6,122 nt of DNA, from assembly GCA_020050695.1 (NCBI GenBank), contig JAGVKI010000201.1, positions 1 through 6,122 of the forward strand, written 5' to 3'. The notes under the pieces are model-generated. The model made no database searches, was not told the DNA's origin, and was given only the letters and a program-made list of their open reading frames with translations. A program made the translations under genes and the position numbers. The DNA is from Alphaproteobacteria bacterium. Its GTDB lineage: Bacteria; Pseudomonadota; Alphaproteobacteria; Rickettsiales; SXRF01. Of the stretch, positions 1 through 3,723 are shown one piece after another (positions within the stretch are counted from its first letter, which is position 1; each line of letters begins with the position of its first letter).

Positions 1-1
1 C

Positions 2-406
2 AACGGCCTGCGCGCATCGGCCTTTGCTGAAGATGAAATCACTCTCGGTGATGGCAGCAAACAACGCATGGTAGAAGCCATCGAAGCCGATCCAAATGGA
101 AAATACGGCAAACAATATGTAGTTGGCGTGCAGTGGCACCCGGAATTTGGCGCAAGCCCCCTTGGGCCAAAACTTGCGGGCAGTGTCGTAGGCGAAGCGC
201 TTAATTACGCAATTGAACATAAGCGCCAGCATCCGCTCGATGAAGTTGAGCGCGAAAATGCATTAAGCCAGCAACAGGCTTATGCGCCCCCTTCCCCTCC
301 TAAAGACCTGGAAGCCACGCGCGTGCGCCCGGGCAGCCTTGCTGCCATGGTCATGAAAGGCCGCGCAGAAGCTTCCATAGGCGTGCAGCAGAACATACGT
401 TCCTGA
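2..406 (+). CDS. Class I glutamine amidotransferase-like hydrolase (PuuD / peptidase C26 type), 3' part only
   Basis: The 5' end lies outside the window; 134 C-terminal residues are visible, ending at TGA 404-406. The visible part contains GVQWHPEF (codons 125-148). In class I glutamine amidotransferases and gamma-glutamyl-GABA hydrolases the His and Glu of WHPE complete the Cys-His-Glu triad; the nucleophilic Cys would lie upstream, out of view. The preceding stretch (RMVEAIEAD, then GKQYVVGVQWHPEF) matches the C-terminal layout of the PuuD family, cytoplasmic enzymes that hydrolyse gamma-glutamyl amides. After the helix ending AIEHKRQ (about nt 229) where PuuD-like proteins normally stop, this protein runs on for about 58 residues that are Pro/Gln/Glu/Arg-rich and look disordered. 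The exact substrate cannot be told from this fragment; another class I GATase subfamily is possible. The gap to the RNase R start is short and holds no clear terminator, so co-transcription is possible. Confidence 0.75.
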   Translation, partial: NGLRASAFAEDEITLGDGSKQRMVEAIEADPNGKYGKQYVVGVQWHPEFGASPLGPKLAGSVVGEALNYAIEHKRQHPLDEVERENALSQQQAYAPPSPPKDLEATRVRPGSLAAMVMKGRAEASIGVQQNIRS

Positions 407-465
407 CCGCTTCTTTACTTGCTGCGTTTTGCATAGTCTGTCACACTCGCGCTATGCTAATGAGC

Positions 466-479
466 AGGATACGCAGTTG
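466..479 (+). promoter_or_regulatory. Shine-Dalgarno plus TTG start that sets the RNase R N-terminus
   Basis: AGGA at 466-469 lies 7 nt before TTG 477-479. This is the only in-frame start candidate near the 5' end with a usable ribosome binding site; the frame is closed upstream by TAG at 378-380 and contains no early ATG. A short ATG frame (460-480, MSRIRS) ends at TGA 478-480, overlapping the TTG as TTGA, so reinitiation is conceivable. Confidence 0.5.
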
Positions 480-2729
480 AGAAAAAACACACCACCCGAA
501 CATAAGAATAATAAAAAACGTTCCGGCAAACCCCGCTCCGGAAAACCCCATTCTGGCAAACCCCATTCTGGAAAATCTTCTGGCCACCACGGCAGACCAG
601 ATGATGGGGCCTCGGCACAAACCAGCACCCATATCCCATCCGTTGCCGTTATCATTATTACCGGCACCAGCGAAGAAGGCGATTTAATTGGCGAGCCCGC
701 AGGCTGGGACCCTAAACGCAAACCACCGCATATCGTTGTTACCGAAACCGGCAGGCAGCAAGCCGCCATTATCGGTGACCGCGTGCTGGCGAAAATGCGC
801 AAGATACGCCCGCAGCTATACCAGGCACTTATCATTCGCCTGCTGCCACAGGAGCAACCAAAGAATATCCTTGGCGTGTTTGTTTCCACCAGCGATGGCG
901 GCATCATCGAACCCATCAGCCGCAAACAAAAAGAAAGCTTCATGGTCGCGCGCGGCGATACGCTCGATGCCTGCCACGGCGAACTGGTAACAGCCGAAAC
1001 GCTACCGGGCATGCCGTCGATCAGCATGACCTATGCGCGCATCACCGACCGCCTGGGAAGGCTCGATACCCCGCGCGCAGCAAGCCTTATCGCCAGCGCC
1101 ATGCATGAACTGCCTGCCATGTTCTCTGCTGCAACGGTAGCTGAATCTGAAGCAGCGGAACTCCCCGCGCTTACGCCCGGACGCGAAGACTTACGGAATA
1201 TCCCGCTGGTCACCATCGACGGTGAAGACGCACGCGATTTCGACGACGCCGTATTTGCCCAGCCCGACACCAATGCCAATAACAAAGGCGGCTGGCATAT
1301 CATTGTGGCCATCGCTGATGTGGCGCATTACGTGAAAGAAGGCAGCGCGCTCGACGCCGATGCATTTGAACGCGGTAACTCGGTCTATTTCCCCGACCGC
1401 GTGATTCCCATGCTGCCAGAGCGCCTGTCCAACGGCCTGTGCTCACTGGTTCCCAATGAAGATCGTTTTTGCTTAGCGGTGCATATCTGGCTCGATGCAA
1501 ACGGCAGCATGCGCGATTACCGTTTCGTGCGCGGCCTGATGCGCTCTAAAGCACGGCTCACCTATACGCTGGCGCAGGCTGCCTATGATGCCCATACATC
1601 AGGCGAAGGACAGGCGCATCCGCTGCTGCACAGCGTCATATTGCCGCTTTATGCCGCCTATGAAGCCCTTGCGGCAGAGCGTGACAAACGCGGCGCGCTG
1701 GATTTAAATCTGCCGGAATATAAAATCATTTTCGATGCCTCGGGCAACGTCTCCAATATTGCCCCGCGCGAACGACTGGAAGCGCACCGCCTGATCGAGT
1801 GCTACATGATCGCGGCCAACGTTGCGGCAGCGGATTATTTACTCAAACACCGCATGCCCGCCATTTATCGCGTGCATGAAACGCCTTCGGAAGAAAAGAT
1901 CGAAGACCTGCGCAACCTGCTGAAAATGTCAGGTTACTCGCTGCATACCGGCGCAGGCATCAAGGCAGCGCATTTCAACCGCGTGCTGCGCGCGACGGAA
2001 GGCAAGCCCGATCAGTACCTGATCCATACATCTGTACTGCGCAGCCAGATGCAGGCCTATTACAGCAACGAAAATCTTGGCCATTTTGGCCTGTCACTGG
2101 AAAAATACTGCCACTTCACCTCACCTATCCGCCGTTATTCTGACCTGGTGGTGCATCGCTCGCTGGCCACCACCATTGGCGGCGAATCGGCAGAACCGAT
2201 GAGCAAGATACAGCAGAAAATGATGGGCGCCCGCCTGGCCGATGTCGCTATGCATATCTCCAACACCGAGCGCCGCGCCATGCTTGCAGAACGCGAAGCC
2301 AGCGACCGCTACAAAGTATCGTTCATGAGCCGCCATATCGGCGACACCTTTACCGGCGTTATCAATTCGCTAAATGAATATGGCATGTTTATTACACTCA
2401 GCGATTCGGGAATCACCGGTTTTATCCCCACGCGCAACCTGCCGGGCGATTTTTACAATTACGACAAACGCCACGCCTGTTTCAAAGGCCAGCGCAGCAA
2501 ACATGTATTCAGCATCGGCCAGACGCTGATCATCCGTGTTCAGGCCGCCAATGCCATCACCGGCAGCCTGATATTCGAACCGGCCCAACCGCCCGATGCA
2601 ATGCAAAAGCCCCTGCGCGCGGGCAAGGCCCCGTTCAAGAACGGCAGCCCTAAAAAAGGCCATGGCGACCGCCGGCCCGATAAGAACTCCGATGGAAAAC
2701 CTGGCAGGCGCAAAAAACACCGCCGCTAG
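477..2729 (+). CDS. rnr: Ribonuclease R (3'-5' exoribonuclease, RNase II/RNB family), N-terminal winged helix absent
   Basis: Degrades structured RNA processively from the 3' end in the cytoplasm; it acts in mRNA decay and rRNA/tRNA quality control. Counting from TTG 477 (750 aa): residues 1-52 are a basic low-complexity tail with SGKP repeats; about 56-115 and 115-190 are the two divergent cold-shock-type RNA-binding domains; about 240-570 is the RNB core; about 620-702 is S1 (GDTFTGVINSLNEYGMF...); the tail after that is Lys/Arg-rich. IDGEDARDFDDAV supplies D248, D254, D256 and D257, equivalent to the four metal-binding aspartates of E. coli RNase R. HFTSPIRRYSDLVVHR (SPIRR from residue 549) is the other family signature. 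The frame has no ATG near the 5' end. TTG 477 has AGGA at 466-469, 7 nt upstream; TTG 429 would add 16 residues but has no Shine-Dalgarno. The N-terminal HTH_12 domain usual in RNase R is missing, and the upstream gene leaves no room for it. Function is certain; the start is moderately so. Confidence 0.93.
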   Translation: MRKNTPPEHKNNKKRSGKPRSGKPHSGKPHSGKSSGHHGRPDDGASAQTSTHIPSVAVIIITGTSEEGDLIGEPAGWDPKRKPPHIVVTETGRQQAAIIGDRVLAKMRKIRPQLYQALIIRLLPQEQPKNILGVFVSTSDGGIIEPISRKQKESFMVARGDTLDACHGELVTAETLPGMPSISMTYARITDRLGRLDTPRAASLIASAMHELPAMFSAATVAESEAAELPALTPGREDLRNIPLVTIDGEDARDFDDAVFAQPDTNANNKGGWHIIVAIADVAHYVKEGSALDADAFERGNSVYFPDRVIPMLPERLSNGLCSLVPNEDRFCLAVHIWLDANGSMRDYRFVRGLMRSKARLTYTLAQAAYDAHTSGEGQAHPLLHSVILPLYAAYEALAAERDKRGALDLNLPEYKIIFDASGNVSNIAPRERLEAHRLIECYMIAANVAAADYLLKHRMPAIYRVHETPSEEKIEDLRNLLKMSGYSLHTGAGIKAAHFNRVLRATEGKPDQYLIHTSVLRSQMQAYYSNENLGHFGLSLEKYCHFTSPIRRYSDLVVHRSLATTIGGESAEPMSKIQQKMMGARLADVAMHISNTERRAMLAEREASDRYKVSFMSRHIGDTFTGVINSLNEYGMFITLSDSGITGFIPTRNLPGDFYNYDKRHACFKGQRSKHVFSIGQTLIIRVQAANAITGSLIFEPAQPPDAMQKPLRAGKAPFKNGSPKKGHGDRRPDKNSDGKPGRRKKHRR
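522..575 (+). repeat. 15-bp tandem repeat coding SGKPR/SGKPH in the RNase R N-terminal tail
   Basis: Three full 15-nt units beginning at 522, 537 and 552, plus a partial fourth at 567, encode SGKPR, SGKPH, SGKPH and SGK. The units differ by only a few bases (TCC/TCT, GGC/GGA, CGC/CAT), consistent with recent slippage or duplication. The encoded segment is positively charged and probably disordered, and might help RNA binding (inference). Confidence 0.85.
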
Positions 2730-2733
2730 GCCT

Positions 2734-2880
2734 TAGATAATGTAGTCATGAGATTTATGAATTCAGCGAAAATAGCAGGTTACGAGAACCGCAGCGCAGC
2801 GTACACAAAGTACGTGAGCAGCGGAAGCAAAGTAATCTGGCTGTTTGCAGCATTTCAGAAACTCATGACTGCACTATCTA
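2734..2880. repeat. 147-bp near-palindromic intergenic element
   Basis: The outer arms are TAGATAATGTAGTCATGAG (2734-2752) and CTCATGACTGCACTATCTA (2862-2880); reverse-complemented they agree at 17 of 19 positions, with an uninterrupted 9-bp AGTCATGAG core. The inner arms CGTAC (2800-2804) and GTACG (2810-2814) flank a 5-nt ACAAA-type loop. Both pairs are centred on exactly 2807, and between them lie further matching blocks such as GGTTAC/GTAATC and CCGC/GCGG separated by small internal mismatches. The whole element could fold into one long hairpin in DNA or RNA. It begins 4 nt after the RNase R stop. Size and architecture resemble the palindromic repeat families of Rickettsiales and other bacteria (RPE/REP-like); copy number cannot be judged from one window. 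It may also act as a transcription barrier or 3'-end stabiliser for rnr. Confidence 0.8.
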
Positions 2881-2953
2881 CGAAGCGGTTGCATTTTCAC
2901 TATAACTGCTTCATATTTTGCCTAATCAACTTTAAGCGACAGGATTGACCTAA

Positions 2954-3247
2954 ATGGCAAAAGCCAAGATATATCAACCAGATAAATCCGCCATGCAGTC
3001 TGGCAAGGCGAAAAAGGAATGGCTACTGGAATTCCTGCCGGAAAAGCCCTATTTCGTGGATAACCTCATGGGCTGGACGGGTATGACCGATATGCCACAG
3101 GAAATCCGCCTGTATTTCCCGACCAAGGAAGCAGCCATTGAATACGCTACCCGCCAGAAGCTGCCATATGAGGTATTTCTTCCGAAAAAACGGAGCTTTA
3201 TCAAAAAGGCCTATGCGGATAATTTCAAGTTCCGCAACGTATCGTAA
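2954..3247 (+). CDS. NDUFS4-like accessory subunit of respiratory complex I (ETC complex I subunit conserved region)
   Basis: This 97-residue protein matches the NDUFS4/18-kDa family (PF04800-type) along its whole length: the N-terminal AKIYQPDKSAMQSGKAKK, then EWLLEF (22-27), the LMGW signature (38-41), PTKEAAIEYA in the middle and the C-terminal YADNFKF (87-93). In mitochondria and alphaproteobacteria this small peripheral subunit sits on the matrix/cytoplasmic arm of NADH:ubiquinone oxidoreductase and helps assemble and stabilise the NADH-oxidising module. There is no signal peptide or membrane segment, as expected. The length is normal for bacterial members, which lack the mitochondrial presequence. 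Start ATG 2954 has AGGA at 2941-2944, 9 nt upstream. It stands apart from any nuo cluster here, as is usual. A promoter could lie in 2881-2940, where TATAAC at 2901-2906 is a good -10 match, but no convincing -35 goes with it. No hairpin-plus-U terminator follows. Confidence 0.92.
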   Translation: MAKAKIYQPDKSAMQSGKAKKEWLLEFLPEKPYFVDNLMGWTGMTDMPQEIRLYFPTKEAAIEYATRQKLPYEVFLPKKRSFIKKAYADNFKFRNVS

Positions 3248-3317
3248 GCCTTACAATCTGCGCCTTTTGCCCGGTTCGGCATAACAAACTGAAAATTCTT
3301 TATATTTTTTGTTATTT

Positions 3318-3346
3318 CTGTCATAATTCAGTAATAGAGCTATGCT
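3318..3346 (+). promoter_or_regulatory. Candidate sigma70-type promoter for the DUF2610-like gene and downstream large gene
   Basis: CTGTCA (3318-3323, 4 of 6 to TTGACA) and TATGCT (3341-3346, 4 of 6 to TATAAT) are separated by exactly 17 bp. Directly upstream, 3292-3317 is strongly A/T-rich with T runs, like an UP element. The predicted transcript start, about 3353, would leave a leader of about 54 nt before ATG 3407. This is motif matching only; an alternative -35 TTGTTA at 3309 has a poorer partner. Confidence 0.45.
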
Positions 3347-3364
3347 AGATTAATAGCGTAATCT
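3347..3364. promoter_or_regulatory. Perfect palindrome AGATTA-N6-TAATCT at the predicted transcript start
   Basis: The 6-bp half-sites at 3347-3352 and 3359-3364 are perfect inverted repeats, starting just after the candidate -10 box and spanning the predicted +1. The position suits a repressor operator; an RNA hairpin at the 5' end of the leader is the alternative. Confidence 0.4.
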
Positions 3365-3369
3365 GGTGC

Positions 3370-3385
3370 CCATTACTGTTAATGG
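3370..3385. promoter_or_regulatory. Second palindrome CCATTA-N4-TAATGG in the leader
   Basis: The 6-bp half-sites at 3370-3375 and 3380-3385 are perfect inverted repeats with a CTGT spacer. Both this site and the one at 3347-3364 have ATTA...TAAT cores, and their centres are 22 bp apart, about two helical turns, as in tandem operators. It could equally be a small leader hairpin 8 nt before the Shine-Dalgarno. Confidence 0.4.
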
Positions 3386-3406
3386 AAACTATTGGGAGAA
3401 TATCGA

Positions 3407-3685
3407 ATGAAGCGCTTTACGGTTCCTTGCGATTTTAACGGGGTAAAATACCCGTTTCATATTTACGTAGGCGAACCCGATCCCAAGCGCCATCCGCTGC
3501 AGCACCAGTCTTGGTGGCTATCGAGCGTACGCGGCGGCAGCATCCCCCAGGAAGTGATGGATAGCTTCGAGCGCCTGCACAAAATCGCCATTGAAAACAA
3601 CGTATCTTTTGAAGATCTGTGCGTATACGCACTGGGTACGGCAGCCGCAGAAGGCGGCGGCGGCGTACAGATACAGCAATCCTAA
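3407..3685 (+). CDS. DUF2610-like small protein, possible C-terminal ribbon-helix-helix
   Basis: This 92-residue soluble protein has a start well fixed by GGGAG at 3394-3398 before ATG 3407; TTG 3392 overlaps the Shine-Dalgarno region and is not the start. The sequence MKRFTVPCDFNGVKYPFHIYVGEP, then SWWLS, then GGSIPQEVMDSFERL and NNVSFEDLCVYALG, looks to me like the DUF2610 family, which I associate with Rickettsiales and relatives; this is recognition from memory. No function is established for that family as far as I know. Residues 1-43 suggest a small beta unit. Residues 44-77 follow the ribbon-helix-helix pattern: a short strand ending in I-P, an amphipathic helix (EVMDSFERLHKIAIENN), the turn residues V-S, and a second helix (FEDLCVYAL). 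The last residues are Gly/Gln-rich. The large gene starts 38 nt downstream with no terminator between, so the two probably form an operon. Being the operon's autoregulator is an inference; a dedicated partner of the large protein is the alternative. Confidence 0.75.
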   Translation: MKRFTVPCDFNGVKYPFHIYVGEPDPKRHPLQHQSWWLSSVRGGSIPQEVMDSFERLHKIAIENNVSFEDLCVYALGTAAAEGGGGVQIQQS

Positions 3686-3699
3686 ATAGCATTTAGCGC

Positions 3700-3720
3700 G
3701 CACCCTCACGGTGCAGGGAG
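3700..3720 (+). promoter_or_regulatory. Hairpin abutting the Shine-Dalgarno of the large gene
   Basis: GCACC (3700-3704) and GGTGC (3710-3714) form a perfect 5-bp GC-rich stem with a 5-nt loop, ending immediately before the ribosome-binding sequence AGGGAG (3715-3720), only 3 nt from ATG 3724. It has no U-tract, so it is not a terminator. It could adjust translation of the second gene relative to the first. Confidence 0.4.
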
Positions 3721-3723
3721 TTT

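Noticed and set aside
429..458. Promoter for rnr from TTGCAT (429-434) and TATGCT (453-458)
   Set aside because: The 18-bp spacing is acceptable but the -35 matches only 3 of 6 and the resulting leader would be about 12 nt; not strong enough to list.
452..1027. 191-codon minus-strand open frame (and shorter ones at 441-632 and 457-639)
   Set aside because: Antisense to the RNase R coding region, whose product is unambiguous; the translation is Cys/Ser/Pro-rich and without family resemblance.
2889..2917. Promoter for the NDUFS4-like gene built from TTGCAT (2889) and CATATT (2912)
   Set aside because: Spacing is 17 bp but the matches are only 3 and 4 of 6; the better -10 (TATAAC, 2901) has no partner at proper distance, so no promoter is called.
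2748..2948. Possible 66-residue protein starting at ATG 2748
   Set aside because: Its first 44 codons lie inside the palindromic element and its start overlaps the outer arm; no Shine-Dalgarno precedes it. Best seen as an incidental frame of the repeat.
3248..3346. tRNA or rho-independent terminator after the NDUFS4-like gene
   Set aside because: I looked for a cloverleaf and for a GC stem followed by a T run. Only a weak GCC/GGC pairing around 3270-3281 is present and the T-rich stretch (3297-3317) is not joined to a stem.
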